Position numbers and translations under genes: made by a program. A stretch of DNA of 33,466 nucleotides from Haliea sp. (GTDB lineage Bacteria > Pseudomonadota > Gammaproteobacteria > Pseudomonadales > Halieaceae): contig JAACFI010000007.1 in assembly GCA_009937575.1 (NCBI GenBank), positions 1 to 33,466 on the forward strand, read 5' to 3'. Shown piece after piece: positions 24,725 to 33,466 of this stretch. The notes under the pieces are model-generated. The model saw only the letters and a list, made by a program, of their open reading frames with translations. It did no database searches and was not told where the DNA came from. Position 1 is the stretch's first letter, and each line of letters begins with the position of its first letter.

Positions 24725-26062
24725 TCAGGATTCGCCTGTGGTCTCGCTGTCGCTGGCTTCACGGGTTTTCGGGTTGCGCATTCCCAGTACATTAATGCCC
24801 TTGAGCAGGGTGAGAGCCTCGTACAGCTGGTTGTCACTGGCCAGCAGCTCGCTGGACAGTTTGCGTGAGGACGTGGTTTTCCGGTTGCCGTTGTCGCCGT
24901 TGTCACCATTGACGTTGTCCAGGTGGCCGGAAAGGTCCGCCTCCTTGATACGACCGGAAGTGTCGTAGGCGGTCACTTTGGCGCGTTCCACCATGATATC
25001 GGGCTCGATTCCCTCCGCCTGGATGGAGCGCCCGTTGGGGGTGAAATACAGGGCTGTAGTTAGCTTGACCGCCCGGGATTTGGAAAGTGGCAGGATGGTC
25101 TGCACCGAGCCCTTGCCGAAACTGTGGGTACCCATCACTACCGCCCGGCCATGGTCCTGCAGGGCGCCGGCGACGATCTCCGAGGCACTGGCGGAGCCGC
25201 TGTTTATCAGCACTACCAGCGGCGTGCCTTTACTGGCGTCGCTGGCCTCGGCATCGTAGTGCATATCCGAGTTGGCCAGGCGGCCCTCGGTATAGACCAC
25301 TGTGCCGCCATCCATGAACAGGCCCGCCACATCGACACTGGCCCGCAGGATACCGCCGGGGTTGTTACGCAGGTCCAGGACCAGCCCTTTGAGCTCCTCA
25401 TCCTGCATGAGCTTGCCCAGGGCCTTGCTGACATCTTCCCCGGTGGCGCTCTGGAACTGGGCGATGCGGATATAACCATAGCCCGGCTCCAGCCAGCGTT
25501 GGCGTACGCTGGCGATTTTGATCACGTCCCTTATCAGGGTCACATCGAAGGGCTGGCTTTCGCCCGGTCGACCGATAGTCAGTTTTATTTTCGTTCCCTT
25601 GGGGCCGCGCATGATGTCGATCGCATCGTTCAGGCTCATGCCCTTGACCGGCGCCTGGTCCAGCTTGAGTATCACGTCGCCGCTCTGCAGGCCTGCTTCT
25701 GCAGCGGGAGAGCCGTCGATGGGGGAGATGATCTTGACGTAGCCGTCCTCCATACCCACTTCCAGGCCGAGGCCGGTGAACTCTCCGGTGGTGGTGTCCT
25801 GGAGGTTCTTGAAGGCGTCCTCGGTCAGGTAGACCGAGTGGGGATCCAGGCCCATGAGCATCCCCTGGATGGCGTATTCCAGCAGGGTGCTGTCGTCAAT
25901 TTCCTCCACGTAGCCGCTGCGGATCTGGTTATAGACGTCGGCGAAGGTGCGCAGTTCATCCAGTGGCAGCTGGCCCTGCTCCTCCACAGCCATTGCGGGC
26001 AGTGGCATCGCCAGAACAAGAGCTGCGAGCAGTCGATTTGCGGACAGGAAGGGGAAACGCAT
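24725..26062 (-). CDS. ctpA: Carboxyl-terminal processing protease CtpA (family S41)
   Basis: The preferred form has 445 residues. A signal peptide ends near PAMA-VEE. An N-terminal helical part and a PDZ domain follow (GLGLEVGMEDGYVKIISPI...GLQSGDVILKLD). The S41 protease core then shows LRNNPGG, INSGSASASEIVAGAL with the catalytic Ser, and HSFGKGSVQT with the catalytic Lys. It acts in the periplasm on proteins with unstructured C-termini, in related bacteria including murein hydrolases. GTG at 26086 would add 8 residues, but ATG at 26062 gives a cleaner signal peptide. The Asn/Gly-rich tail (NVNGDNGDNGN) is a low-complexity linker. It is third in the gpmI-envC-ctpA run, about 94 bp after envC. 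Confidence 0.92.
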   Translation of the reverse strand: MRFPFLSANRLLAALVLAMPLPAMAVEEQGQLPLDELRTFADVYNQIRSGYVEEIDDSTLLEYAIQGMLMGLDPHSVYLTEDAFKNLQDTTTGEFTGLGLEVGMEDGYVKIISPIDGSPAAEAGLQSGDVILKLDQAPVKGMSLNDAIDIMRGPKGTKIKLTIGRPGESQPFDVTLIRDVIKIASVRQRWLEPGYGYIRIAQFQSATGEDVSKALGKLMQDEELKGLVLDLRNNPGGILRASVDVAGLFMDGGTVVYTEGRLANSDMHYDAEASDASKGTPLVVLINSGSASASEIVAGALQDHGRAVVMGTHSFGKGSVQTILPLSKSRAVKLTTALYFTPNGRSIQAEGIEPDIMVERAKVTAYDTSGRIKEADLSGHLDNVNGDNGDNGNRKTTSSRKLSSELLASDNQLYEALTLLKGINVLGMRNPKTREASDSETTGES

Positions 26063-26156
26063 GAATACCGCCAGGGTGGCTCTCACGCCACTGTATACCT
26101 AAGGACGCCTAGTGTAACCCATTCCCCAAGGTGGGTGCCAAACGGTCCTCGGCGGC

Positions 26157-27314
26157 TCAACCGCGACACCACCTGGCCGGATCAGTGGGTTTGCCCTGGT
26201 GGCGGATCTCGAAGTACAGGGCGGCCCGGTCGAGCCCCCCGCTGTCTCCCACTGTACTGATCGGGGTGCCGGCTGACACCCATTCACCGACGTCCCTGAG
26301 CAGGCTCTGATTGTGAGCATACAGGCTCATGTAGCCATCACCGTGGTCGATGATCAGCAGCAGGCCCGAGCCCCGCAACCAGTCGGCGTACACCACCCGA
26401 CCGTGGTGTATGGCTTTTACCGTGGTACCTTCTGCGGCGGGGATGTTCACCCCCTGCCAGCGCATTTTGCCCTCGTTGCGGGGTCGGCCGAAGCGGTTGC
26501 TGGGCTTGCCATTCACCGGCCAGGGCATTTTCCCCCTGGCGCTGTTGAAGGCCTGGTAGTTTTCCGGTACTTCCAGGTTGACCACTGCTTCCTCGATTGC
26601 CTTCAGCAGCTTTTCCAGCTCCCGGCGGTCCTGCTCTTTCTGCTTGAGTTGCTGCCCCTTGTCGCGGATGCTGCCGTTCAGTTTCGCCACGGCGAGGGTG
26701 CGGGTCTCCCTGGCCTTTACCAGCTGCTGTTGCTGCTTTTCCAGTGCGCGTTGCTGCTGACCCAGCCGCGCCAGGGTGCTTTCAATTTCCTGTTCCACAA
26801 CCTGCAGCTGCTCCAGGGTTTCCCGGAACTGGCCCAGTAATTCGTTGCGGGCCTCAAAAAAATAGCGGTAGTAGCCCATGGCCCTGGCGACCGTGTGGGG
26901 GCTCTCCTGGTTCAACAGCACCTTGATCTGGCCCTGTCGCCCCATCTGCCATGCGGTTTTCAGTTCGATGGCAATGCGCGCCTGTTGCTGATCCCGCGCA
27001 AGCTCCAGGGCCTCTCTTTGCTTCTCCAGGGAACCCAGCTCCTGCTCACTTGCGGAAATGGTGCTGCGGTTCCCCGCCATGGCCCGCTGCAGCTCGCCGA
27101 GTTCGACTTCGGCATCCCTGAGCTGACGCTGCAGTTTGTTCTTACGGGTAGTGGCGCTGGAGATGTCGCGCTGTATCTGCTGGATATCCCGCTGTAACTG
27201 CTGCAGGTCGCTGCGCGCCTTTTCTTCGTCGGACTGGCCCGACGCTGCCAGTGACAGCGACGCCAGCAGGATTAACGCCAGCCCTCGCCGCCAGATCCGG
27301 GGGCGTAGCGGCAT
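26157..27314 (-). CDS. envC: Murein hydrolase activator EnvC
   Basis: The 385-residue protein has a signal peptide (cut near ASG-QSD) and a long coiled coil (about residues 25-240), rich in Gln and Glu, that in EnvC binds FtsEX. A C-terminal LytM/M23 domain follows (about 280-385). The zinc ligands of active LytM enzymes are not conserved: the segment MRWQGVNIPA lacks the first His-x3-Asp motif. This is as expected for EnvC, which activates the amidases AmiA/AmiB instead of cutting murein itself. It begins 5 bp after gpmI and precedes ctpA, a conserved gammaproteobacterial order. Confidence 0.93.
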   Translation of the reverse strand: MPLRPRIWRRGLALILLASLSLAASGQSDEEKARSDLQQLQRDIQQIQRDISSATTRKNKLQRQLRDAEVELGELQRAMAGNRSTISASEQELGSLEKQREALELARDQQQARIAIELKTAWQMGRQGQIKVLLNQESPHTVARAMGYYRYFFEARNELLGQFRETLEQLQVVEQEIESTLARLGQQQRALEKQQQQLVKARETRTLAVAKLNGSIRDKGQQLKQKEQDRRELEKLLKAIEEAVVNLEVPENYQAFNSARGKMPWPVNGKPSNRFGRPRNEGKMRWQGVNIPAAEGTTVKAIHHGRVVYADWLRGSGLLLIIDHGDGYMSLYAHNQSLLRDVGEWVSAGTPISTVGDSGGLDRAALYFEIRHQGKPTDPARWCRG

Positions 27315-27319
27315 CGAGG

Positions 27320-28873
27320 TCAGGCTGCGCTGGCCAGGTTTTTGCCGGACATTTCCGGCGGTCGCGGCAGCCCCATCAGTCCCAGCAGGGTGGGGGCAAT
27401 GTCCGCCAGAATACCCCCCTCGGGGTCCAGGGCCAGCTGCCGGCGTCCGATGTAGACCAGCGGAACCAGCTCGGTGGTGTGCTGGGTATGGTGCTGGCCC
27501 GACTGGTAGTCGATCATCTGCTCGCAGTTACCGTGGTCGGCAGTGATAAGGGCATCGCCACCTGCATCCAGCAGGGCCTGCTCCACTCTGCCCAGGCACT
27601 GGTCCAGGGTTTCCACCGCTTTCACCGCAGCCTCGTAAATCCCCGTGTGCCCCACCATGTCCCCGTTGGCATAGTTGCACACAATCAGGTCGTATTTCCC
27701 GGAATGAATGGCTTCTACCAGCTTGTCGGTCACTTCCGGCGCACTCATCTCGGGCTTGAGGTCGTAAGTTGCCACGTCGGGGGAGGGGATCAGTTCCCGC
27801 TCCTCTCCGGGGAACAGTGCCTCTCGTCCACCACTGAAGAAGAAGGTAACGTGGGCGTATTTCTCGGTCTCCGCCATGCGCAGCTGGGTCATCCCGCGTT
27901 GCGCCAGGTAATCGCCCAGCACGTTGGTCAGGGCCTCCGGCGGGAACGCGCAGCTGGTGTCGATATCTGCGGCGTACTCGGTGGTCATCACGAAATCGGA
28001 CAGCTCCGGTACCACGGCACGGGGAAAATGGTCGAAATCTGGCTGCACGAAGGCCCGGGTCAGCTGCCGGGCCCGGTCGGCCCGGAAATTCATGAACAGG
28101 ACGCTGTCCCCGTCCGCTACGGTTACCGCTTCCTGCCCCTCGGCCTGCACCACGGTGGGGAGCACGAATTCGTCGTTTTCCCCCCGTTCATAAGCCGCCT
28201 GCAGGGCCTCCCCGGCGTTCTCGGATCTGTGTTCCGACAGACCCTCGGTGAGCATCCGGTAGGCCTGTTCGATCCGTTCCCAGCGGTTGTCCCGGTCCAT
28301 GGCATAGTAACGGCCGGTGATACTCGCCGTGCGCCCGCAACCGAGTTCGGCGAACAGGGCATCGGCTTTTTCGATGGACGGGCCTGCACTGCGCGGCGGG
28401 GTATCGCGACCATCCAGGAAAGCGTGCAGGTATACGTGCCTGACGCCGCGCTTCGCCGCCAGGCGGATGGCGGCGAACATCTGCTGTTCGTGGCTGTGCA
28501 CACCCCCGGGGGACAACAGGCCGAAGACATGCACGGCGCCACCGGCCTGCACCGCGCTGTCTATCGCACCGGTGTAGGCGGGGTTATTGTCAAAACTGCC
28601 GTCGGCAATGGCCTGGTCGATACGGGTGATATTCTGGAAGATCACCCGTCCGGAGCCCAGGCTCATGTGGCCCACCTCTGAATTGCCCATCTGGCCCGCG
28701 GGTAGGCCCACGTCCAGGCCTGACCCGGAAATCAGGGTGTGCGGAGCCTCCGCCCACAGCCGGTCCCACACGGGGGTATGGCCGTTGGCGATGGCGTTGT
28801 CGCGAGGTTCTTCCCGGTGGCCCCAGCCGTCGAGAATGATCAGGACAGTGGGTTTCTTGGTATCGGCACTCAT
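27320..28873 (-). CDS. gpmI: 2,3-bisphosphoglycerate-independent phosphoglycerate mutase
   Basis: The 517-residue alkaline-phosphatase-superfamily enzyme interconverts 3- and 2-phosphoglycerate through a phosphoserine. [11 protein letters not shown] supplies a metal-binding Asp. [11 protein letters not shown] contains the catalytic Ser65, FLDGRDTPP lies in the substrate domain, and ITADHGNCE is near the end. Length is standard for the family. It needs Mn2+ and acts in the cytosol. It is divergent from yibN across 219 bp and is first in the unit with envC and ctpA. Confidence 0.97.
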   Translation of the reverse strand: MSADTKKPTVLIILDGWGHREEPRDNAIANGHTPVWDRLWAEAPHTLISGSGLDVGLPAGQMGNSEVGHMSLGSGRVIFQNITRIDQAIADGSFDNNPAYTGAIDSAVQAGGAVHVFGLLSPGGVHSHEQQMFAAIRLAAKRGVRHVYLHAFLDGRDTPPRSAGPSIEKADALFAELGCGRTASITGRYYAMDRDNRWERIEQAYRMLTEGLSEHRSENAGEALQAAYERGENDEFVLPTVVQAEGQEAVTVADGDSVLFMNFRADRARQLTRAFVQPDFDHFPRAVVPELSDFVMTTEYAADIDTSCAFPPEALTNVLGDYLAQRGMTQLRMAETEKYAHVTFFFSGGREALFPGEERELIPSPDVATYDLKPEMSAPEVTDKLVEAIHSGKYDLIVCNYANGDMVGHTGIYEAAVKAVETLDQCLGRVEQALLDAGGDALITADHGNCEQMIDYQSGQHHTQHTTELVPLVYIGRRQLALDPEGGILADIAPTLLGLMGLPRPPEMSGKNLASAA

Positions 28874-29010
28874 CTGGGTTCCACAGTTTTCACAGGGTTA
28901 ACTGCATTGCTTCGAGCGCCGCATTTTACCCTTTCCAGGCCATTGGCGCATTGTCAATCTGTCCCCTTTCACCGGCGTGGACGGGGCTGGTTGCGCCCCC
29001 CGAGACCCTG

Positions 29011-29016
29011 TATACT
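29011..29016 (+). promoter_or_regulatory. Candidate -10 element for yibN-grxC-secB
   Basis: TATACT lies 76 bp before the yibN ATG in the gpmI-yibN divergent gap. The base pattern 17 bp upstream (TGGTTG) is a weak -35. No operator-like palindrome stands out. Confidence 0.35.
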
Positions 29017-29092
29017 TGGCGCCTTTTTGAGCAGACGGACCCGGGGTGAACCGGCCTCGGCTGCCTGCACCTGGTTGAACTGAACACGCACC

Positions 29093-29506
29093 ATGGCACT
29101 TTTTCTGGAATTTCTGGCCGAGCAGTGGATACTGGCCGCCGCGCTTCTGGCTGTCATTATCATGCTGGTTATGCACGAAACCCGCAAATCTGGTCCCTCC
29201 CTGTCACCGCAGCAGGCTATCAACCTGGTCAATGGGGAACAGGGGGTCTTCGTGGACCTGCGCGATGCGGCCTCCTATAAGCAGGGGCATATCGTCGACG
29301 CGCTGAATATCCCAGCGGCGAAGCTGCCGGACCGCATGGGGGAGCTGGAGAAGTACCGGGACAAGCCCATTGTCCTGGTGTGCAAGATGGGCCAGCAGGC
29401 AGGGGCCGCGGGCAAGCAGCTGCGGGCCGGCAACTTTGAAAAGGTCTACAAGATGAGTGGCGGCATGATGGAGTGGGGCAATTTGCAACTCCCCACCGTG
29501 GTCTAG
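29093..29506 (+). CDS. yibN: Membrane-anchored rhodanese-like protein YibN
   Basis: The 137-residue protein has one N-terminal transmembrane helix (about residues 10-28) and a rhodanese domain (about 38-135). The active-site loop is VLVCKMGQQAG, giving Cys97, and the entry motif is VDLRDAASYKQGHI. Rhodanese domains carry persulfide sulfur; the substrate of YibN is not firmly known. It heads yibN-grxC-secB, the same order as in Escherichia coli, with grxC starting 14 bp after its stop. Confidence 0.93.
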   Translation: MALFLEFLAEQWILAAALLAVIIMLVMHETRKSGPSLSPQQAINLVNGEQGVFVDLRDAASYKQGHIVDALNIPAAKLPDRMGELEKYRDKPIVLVCKMGQQAGAAGKQLRAGNFEKVYKMSGGMMEWGNLQLPTVV

Positions 29507-29520
29507 GATTGCCACTGGCG

Positions 29521-29784
29521 ATGAGCGCTGGCGTCACCATTTACAGCACCCGTTTCTGTCCCTATTGCGTACGGGCCAGGCAGTTGTTGCAGAGCAAGGG
29601 TGTGGCCTACACGGATATCGGTGTGGACGGCGCCCCGGACTTGCGCCGGGAGATGACCGCACGCAGCGGGCGCCACACGGTGCCGCAGATCTGGATCGGC
29701 GAGCACCACGTGGGTGGTTTCGACGACCTGTCGCGACTGGAATACCAGGGGCGACTGGACCCATTACTGCAATCTGTGTCCTGA
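29521..29784 (+). CDS. grxC: Glutaredoxin 3
   Basis: The 87-residue glutaredoxin has the dithiol active site CPYC (Cys13, Cys16), the cis-Pro motif TVPQIWIG and the glutathione-binding HVGGFDDL. It reduces disulfides and glutathionylated proteins in the cytosol. ATG at 29521 matches the usual length, although the frame is open further upstream into yibN. The secB gene follows after 43 bp. Confidence 0.96.
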   Translation: MSAGVTIYSTRFCPYCVRARQLLQSKGVAYTDIGVDGAPDLRREMTARSGRHTVPQIWIGEHHVGGFDDLSRLEYQGRLDPLLQSVS

Positions 29785-29827
29785 GGGACACCCCTGACAT
29801 TTACACAACTAACCGGAGGACGGCGCA

Positions 29828-30325
29828 ATGGCCGAAGAACAGGCAGCAACCCAACAGGATCAACCGCAGCAGCAGTTTGCGATGCAGCGTATCTACAGCA
29901 AGGACATCTCGTTTGAGTCGCCCTCGACCCCGGGGGTCTTCACCAAGCAGTGGCAGCCCAAGGTCAACGTCGACCTGAATACCAAGAGCGACAAGATCGA
30001 CGAAAAGGGAAATTACGAGGTGGTGCTTACCATTACCATCACCGCCAAGGTGGAAGAGGAGACCGCCTTCCTGGTGGAAATCCAGCAGGCCGGCATCTTC
30101 TTCATCACTGGCTTCGAGGGTGAAGACCTGCGCCGCATTCTCGGCACCGCTGCACCCAATATCCTGTTCCCCTATGCCCGGGAGGGTATCGATGCCCTTT
30201 GTGTCAAAGGCGGATTCCCGCCGGTCATGCTGGCGCCGGTCAACTTTGATGCGCTTTACCAGCAGGCTCTGGCGCAGGCGCAGACGCAGGGTGAACCCGA
30301 GAGTGGTGAAGCTGCGACTCACTGA
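29828..30325 (+). CDS. secB: Protein-export chaperone SecB
   Basis: The 165-residue protein matches SecB: FAMQRIYSKDISFESPSTP, VVLTITITAKVEEETAFLVEIQQAGIF, and the signature ILFPYAREGIDALCVKGGFPPVMLAPVNFDALY. SecB works as a tetramer that keeps preproteins unfolded and hands them to SecA. A strong ggagg ribosome-binding site precedes the ATG. The gene is followed 4 bp downstream by a hairpin that begins a repeat-rich gap. Confidence 0.97.
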   Translation: MAEEQAATQQDQPQQQFAMQRIYSKDISFESPSTPGVFTKQWQPKVNVDLNTKSDKIDEKGNYEVVLTITITAKVEEETAFLVEIQQAGIFFITGFEGEDLRRILGTAAPNILFPYAREGIDALCVKGGFPPVMLAPVNFDALYQQALAQAQTQGEPESGEAATH

Positions 30326-30329
30326 GTGC

Positions 30330-30356
30330 CACCGGGAACCCTGATGGTACCCGGTG
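30330..30356. other. Hairpin directly after secB
   Basis: CACCGGGAACC (30330-30340) and GGTACCCGGTG (30346-30356) pair over 11 bp with one mismatch around a 5-nt loop. No T-run follows on the plus strand, so it is not a standard intrinsic terminator. It may stabilise the mRNA end or be part of the adjacent repeat element. Confidence 0.55.
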
Positions 30357-30443
30357 AAGCGGGGCAGGCCCTGCGCAGTGCGCACCCTACTTTGGATCGG
30401 AGTACCCGTAGGGTGCCCGATAAAGCGGGGCAGGCCCTGCGCA
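30357..30443. repeat. REP-like palindromic repeat block, copy 2
   Basis: A 21-base unit (AAGCGGGGCAGGCCCTGCGC plus A) occurs at 30357-30377 and again at 30423-30443. Between them GCACCCTAC (30382-30390) and GTAGGGTGC (30408-30416) form a 9-bp stem around a 17-nt loop. Bases 30393-30416 equal 6-29 at the left edge of the window. It fills most of the secB-trmL gap and has no coding potential. Confidence 0.7.
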
Positions 30444-30492
30444 CCATTGGATTACCGCTCCTCCGATCTCGGATATCGCGCACCTTGCTTCG

Positions 30493-30957
30493 TTAAGCCA
30501 ACCCCTCAAACCCCAACTGGCGCAATCCCTCGTAAACCACGAGGGCCGCCGCGTTGCTGAGGTTCAGGCTGCGACTGTTGGTCGCCATGGGGATGCGGAT
30601 ACAGTGATCGGTCCCCACTTGCTCCAGGATATCGGCGGGCAGACCGCGGGTTTCGGGACCGAACAGCAGTGCGTCACCGGGTCGATAGTGTACCTGGTGG
30701 TAGCCGCGTGAGCCCCGGGTGCTGACGGCGAATAAACGCGGGTTCTTCCGCTGCTGCAGAAAATTCTCGAGGTCGGGATACAGGCATACATCGGCAAATT
30801 CACGATAGTCCAGCCCCGCCCTGCGCAGCTTTTTATCCTCCAGCTCAAATCCCAGCGGCTCGATCAGGTGCAGCGAACAACCGGTGTTGGCGCACAGGCG
30901 AATAATGTTGCCCGTATTGGGTGGAATTTCCGGCTGGTAGAGGACGACGTCGAGCAT
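30493..30957 (-). CDS. trmL: tRNA (cytidine/uridine-2'-O)-methyltransferase TrmL
   Basis: The 154-residue SPOUT-fold enzyme begins MLDVVLYQPEIPPNTGNIIR, carries LLFGPETRGLP and ends with the SAM-binding knot IRIPMATNSRSLNLSNAAALVVYE. TrmL 2'-O-methylates the wobble base 34 of tRNA-Leu isoacceptors. Its length equals that of the minimal family members, which act as dimers. It is convergent with secB and lies downstream of ntrC on the same strand with a 41-bp gap. Co-transcription with ntrBC is possible but not shown. Confidence 0.95.
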   Translation of the reverse strand: MLDVVLYQPEIPPNTGNIIRLCANTGCSLHLIEPLGFELEDKKLRRAGLDYREFADVCLYPDLENFLQQRKNPRLFAVSTRGSRGYHQVHYRPGDALLFGPETRGLPADILEQVGTDHCIRIPMATNSRSLNLSNAAALVVYEGLRQLGFEGLA

Positions 30958-30998
30958 TGCCCCATCTTATCGGTGCCGGCAACACCCCACCAGTGGAA

Positions 30999-32414
30999 TC
31001 AGACTTCCAGCTGGAGATCCCTGATCTTGCGGGTCAGGGTATTACGACCCCAGCCCAGCAGTTCCGCGGCATCGCGCTTGCGGCCCTGGGAGTGCTGCAG
31101 GGCCACCTCGATCATGACCTTTTCAAAGGCCGGCACCGCGTCCTGCAGGATGTGGTGCTTGCCCTGCACCAGTTCATTGCGGGCCCAGCGGTAGAGCAGG
31201 TCGCGCCAGTCTGCACTGTCGCTCTCCGCCAGCCCGGTTTCCACCTTGCCCAATTCCGGTGGCAGGTCACTCAGGTGCACTTCCCGGCCGGAGGCCATTA
31301 CTGTGATCCAGCGGCAGGTGTTCTCCAGCTGACGCACGTTGCCCGGCCACTCCAGGGAGGTGAGGAATTCCTCGGTTTCAGGTAGCAGTATCTTCGTCTC
31401 CCCGCCCAGTTCCTCGGCCGCCTGCGCGAAGAAGTACTGCATCAGCCGGGGAATATCCTCGCGCCGTTCTGACAGCCTGGGAATATGTATACGGATCACG
31501 TTCAGCCGATGGAACAGGTCCTCCCGGAAATCTCCCCGGCGTACCAGCTCCTCCAGGTCCTGATGGGTGGCAGCGATGATGCGCACGTCTACAGTCACCG
31601 GGGTGTGGCCGCCGACGCGATAGAACTCGCCATCCGCCAGTACCCTCAGCAGCCTGGTCTGGGTTTCGGCAGGCATGTCGCCAATCTCGTCCAGGAACAG
31701 GGTACCGCCATCGGCCTGTTCGAAGCGCCCCTCCCGTTTACTGTTGGCGCCGGTAAAGGCGCCCTTCTCGTGGCCAAAGAGTTCCGATTCCATCAGGTCC
31801 CTGGGGATGGCGGCCATGTTGAGTGCGATGAAGGGCTGCGGGGCGCGGGGACTGTGCCGGTGCAGGGCGTGGGCCACCAGTTCCTTGCCGGTACCGGACT
31901 CGCCGTTGATCAGCACGGTGATATTGCTGTGAGCCAGGCGACCGATGGCGCGAAATACCTCCTGCATGGCAGGTGCTTCGCCGATGATTTCTGTCTGGGG
32001 TAACTCCTCCAGGACAGGGCTGACCCCCTGCTTTTCCCTGGACTGGGCCAGGGCCCGTTCGGTGATGGCAATAACCTCATCCAGGTCGAAGGGTTTGGGC
32101 AGGTACTCGAAGGCACCGCGCTGGTAGGATTCCACCGCACTGTCCAGGTCCGAGTGGGCGGTAGTGATGATAACGGGCAGCTCGGGGTGACTGTCGCTGA
32201 TACTCGAAAGCAGGGCCAGGCCATCGGTACCCGGCATGCGGATATCGCTGATGATGACATCCGGTTGCTCGCTGGCGATCCGCTGCAGGAGCTGGTCGGC
32301 ATCGGCAAAGCTCTCGTTGGCGATCCCCGCCTGGTTGAGTGCTCTCTCCAGTACCCAGCGGATCGAACTGTCATCGTCCACCACCCAGACTTTAGCCTGT
32401 CTGTGCATCTTCAT
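30999..32414 (-). CDS. ntrC: Nitrogen regulator NtrC (sigma-54 activator)
   Basis: The 471-residue response regulator has a receiver domain (about residues 6-125) with phospho-acceptor Asp57 ([11 protein letters not shown]). An AAA+ sigma-54 interaction domain (about 150-380) follows, with Walker A GESGTGKE and the GAFTGA loop that contacts sigma-54. A Fis-type helix-turn-helix ends the protein ([20 protein letters not shown]). It activates nitrogen-scavenging genes under nitrogen limitation. The frame is open to 32537, but the family starts at [18 protein letters not shown] at 32414 and at 32408 are both possible, and both overlap the end of ntrB, implying coupled translation. Confidence 0.96.
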   Translation of the reverse strand: MKMHRQAKVWVVDDDSSIRWVLERALNQAGIANESFADADQLLQRIASEQPDVIISDIRMPGTDGLALLSSISDSHPELPVIITTAHSDLDSAVESYQRGAFEYLPKPFDLDEVIAITERALAQSREKQGVSPVLEELPQTEIIGEAPAMQEVFRAIGRLAHSNITVLINGESGTGKELVAHALHRHSPRAPQPFIALNMAAIPRDLMESELFGHEKGAFTGANSKREGRFEQADGGTLFLDEIGDMPAETQTRLLRVLADGEFYRVGGHTPVTVDVRIIAATHQDLEELVRRGDFREDLFHRLNVIRIHIPRLSERREDIPRLMQYFFAQAAEELGGETKILLPETEEFLTSLEWPGNVRQLENTCRWITVMASGREVHLSDLPPELGKVETGLAESDSADWRDLLYRWARNELVQGKHHILQDAVPAFEKVMIEVALQHSQGRKRDAAELLGWGRNTLTRKIRDLQLEV

Positions 32415-33462
32415 ATTCCATTGGTAGGTAAATAGTGAATCGGGTCTTTTCCGGGCAGCTCTCGCACTCCAGCAGGCCGCCGTGCCGGTTGACGATGGCC
32501 TGGGCAATCGACAGCCCGAGGCCGGTGCCGTCGGCACGCCCGGTTACCATGGGCGCAAAAATCGCGTGGACCATGTCTTCCGCAATACCAGGTCCGTTGT
32601 CGATGATGTCCACCCGGCAGACCAGTCGATGCCGCTGGGTGCCCACCGTGAACTGCCGCTGGGACCGGGTGCGCAGGGTGATCTCGCATTGCTCGGTGTG
32701 CAGAGCGGCCTGCAGCGCGTTGCGCACGATGTTCAGCACCGCCTGGATCAACTGGGCCCGGTCGGCGGGAAATTCTGGCAGGCTCGGGTCGTAATCCCGC
32801 AGGATGACCGCCCGGTTATCCGATTCCGCTGTAATCAGGTTGCGCACGTGCTCGAGCACTTCATGAATATTGAGCGGCTGCCGGTCCAGCTGCTGGTTGG
32901 GGCCCAACAGGCGGTCCACCAGGTCGCGCAGGCGATCTGCCTCGCGGATAATGACCCGGGTGTATTCTGCCAGGCTCTCGTCCGGTAACTCCCTGGCCAG
33001 CAATTGCGCCGCGCCCCGCACCCCGCCCAGTGGGTTCTTGATCTCGTGGGCGAGCCCACGAATTACCGCACGGGTGGTTTCCTGGGCGTGCATCAGGCCC
33101 TCCTCGCGGCTGATTTTCAGCAGCCGGTCCACCGGTTGCATCTCCACCACCAGGGTGATGCCGCAGGGATTGCCAGTGATCGGGGTGATCATCAGGTCAA
33201 CGTGGATCTCCTGGCCGGACAACAGGGTCAGGGGCATGCCCCTGCGGGCCATGGGACTGTTGCTGGCAAGTACCTGCTCCAGGCCGCCCAACCAGTTCGC
33301 CGGCTGCAGTAACAGCTGCGCGGCGTGGGCACCGATACAGCGGTGCTCGGAGGTTTCCAGTAGCGCCTGACCCGCGGCGTTGACGGCGATCACCCGCAGG
33401 TCGTCATCCAGCGCTATGATTCCCGTGCTGATATTGTCCAGTATGTCCTGGTCCTGCTGCAT
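32392..33462 (-). CDS. ntrB: Nitrogen sensor kinase NtrB (possibly 5'-truncated at window edge)
   Basis: The 356-residue histidine kinase has a PAS domain (about residues 5-115). A dimerisation/phosphoacceptor helix follows with His139 in GLAHEIKNPLGGVRG, then a HATPase domain (about 235-350) with the N-box IVRNALQAA and glycine boxes DNGPGI and GTGLGLSIA. There is no transmembrane segment, which fits the cytosolic NtrB that responds to PII protein. It phosphorylates and dephosphorylates NtrC. The visible ATG is 4 bases from the window edge, so a slightly longer N-terminus cannot be excluded. Its 3' end overlaps the ntrC start by 23 bp. Confidence 0.95.
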   Translation of the reverse strand: MQQDQDILDNISTGIIALDDDLRVIAVNAAGQALLETSEHRCIGAHAAQLLLQPANWLGGLEQVLASNSPMARRGMPLTLLSGQEIHVDLMITPITGNPCGITLVVEMQPVDRLLKISREEGLMHAQETTRAVIRGLAHEIKNPLGGVRGAAQLLARELPDESLAEYTRVIIREADRLRDLVDRLLGPNQQLDRQPLNIHEVLEHVRNLITAESDNRAVILRDYDPSLPEFPADRAQLIQAVLNIVRNALQAALHTEQCEITLRTRSQRQFTVGTQRHRLVCRVDIIDNGPGIAEDMVHAIFAPMVTGRADGTGLGLSIAQAIVNRHGGLLECESCPEKTRFTIYLPMEYEDAQTG

Positions 33463-33466
33463 TGAT

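Noticed and set aside
28920-28965. TTGACA and TAAAAT on the minus strand upstream of gpmI as a promoter
   Set aside because: The two hexamers are 23 bp apart, too far for a sigma-70 promoter, and no better partner is visible for either.

Overview
The window looks like ordinary chromosome of a GC-rich marine gammaproteobacterium, most likely of the Halieaceae/Cellvibrionales group. This is inferred from gene content and layout (gpmI-envC-ctpA opposite yibN-grxC-secB, mutY-yggX, hisBHAF, ntrBC, a NADH-dehydrogenase/SelD fusion, a DUF6394 plus tandem-RCK channel pair), not from a database search. About 27 intact protein genes, one tRNA-Phe and two broken genes are readable.

Left part (1-12.5 kb): an exported octahaem cytochrome c with HEAT and TPR-type repeats; a class I glutamine amidotransferase; a minus-strand run of a glyoxalase I-like protein, a large membrane PP2C phosphatase fused to an RsbW-like kinase domain, and its STAS partner; a FAD-dependent ketosteroid-dehydrogenase/fumarate-reductase type flavoprotein with its own promoter, palindromes and terminator; then rdgC-mnmH-selD, a tightly packed unit whose last two genes make selenophosphate and use it for 2-selenouridine in tRNA.

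Middle part (12.5-20.4 kb) is accessory in character and contains most of the unusual material. A two-helix ion-channel gene has lost its pore segment. Two exported proteins of unknown function lie downstream of a perfect FNR/Anr-type box and an imperfect 24-nt palindrome. A carbohydrate-porin-like gene is followed by a sulfatase with a large frame-breaking internal deletion. Next come a DUF222-HNH endonuclease and a DUF6394/potassium-channel pair. The segment ends at a tRNA-Phe whose last 21 bases are duplicated 69 bp away, as an attachment-site scar would look.

Right part (20.4-33.5 kb) is conserved housekeeping: mutY-yggX (base-excision repair plus an Fe-S protection protein), hisBHAF (the central histidine pathway), gpmI-envC-ctpA (glycolysis, septal murein hydrolase activation, periplasmic proteolysis), yibN-grxC-secB (thiol redox and protein export), trmL, and the nitrogen two-component system ntrB-ntrC running off the right edge. 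A REP-like palindromic repeat occurs at the left edge and again between secB and trmL.

I found no CRISPR array, no transposase, no rRNA and no clearly new defence or biosynthetic system. The best leads are the fused partner-switch phosphatase, the octahaem cytochrome, the two deletion-type pseudogenes, the tRNA scar and two regulatory regions.
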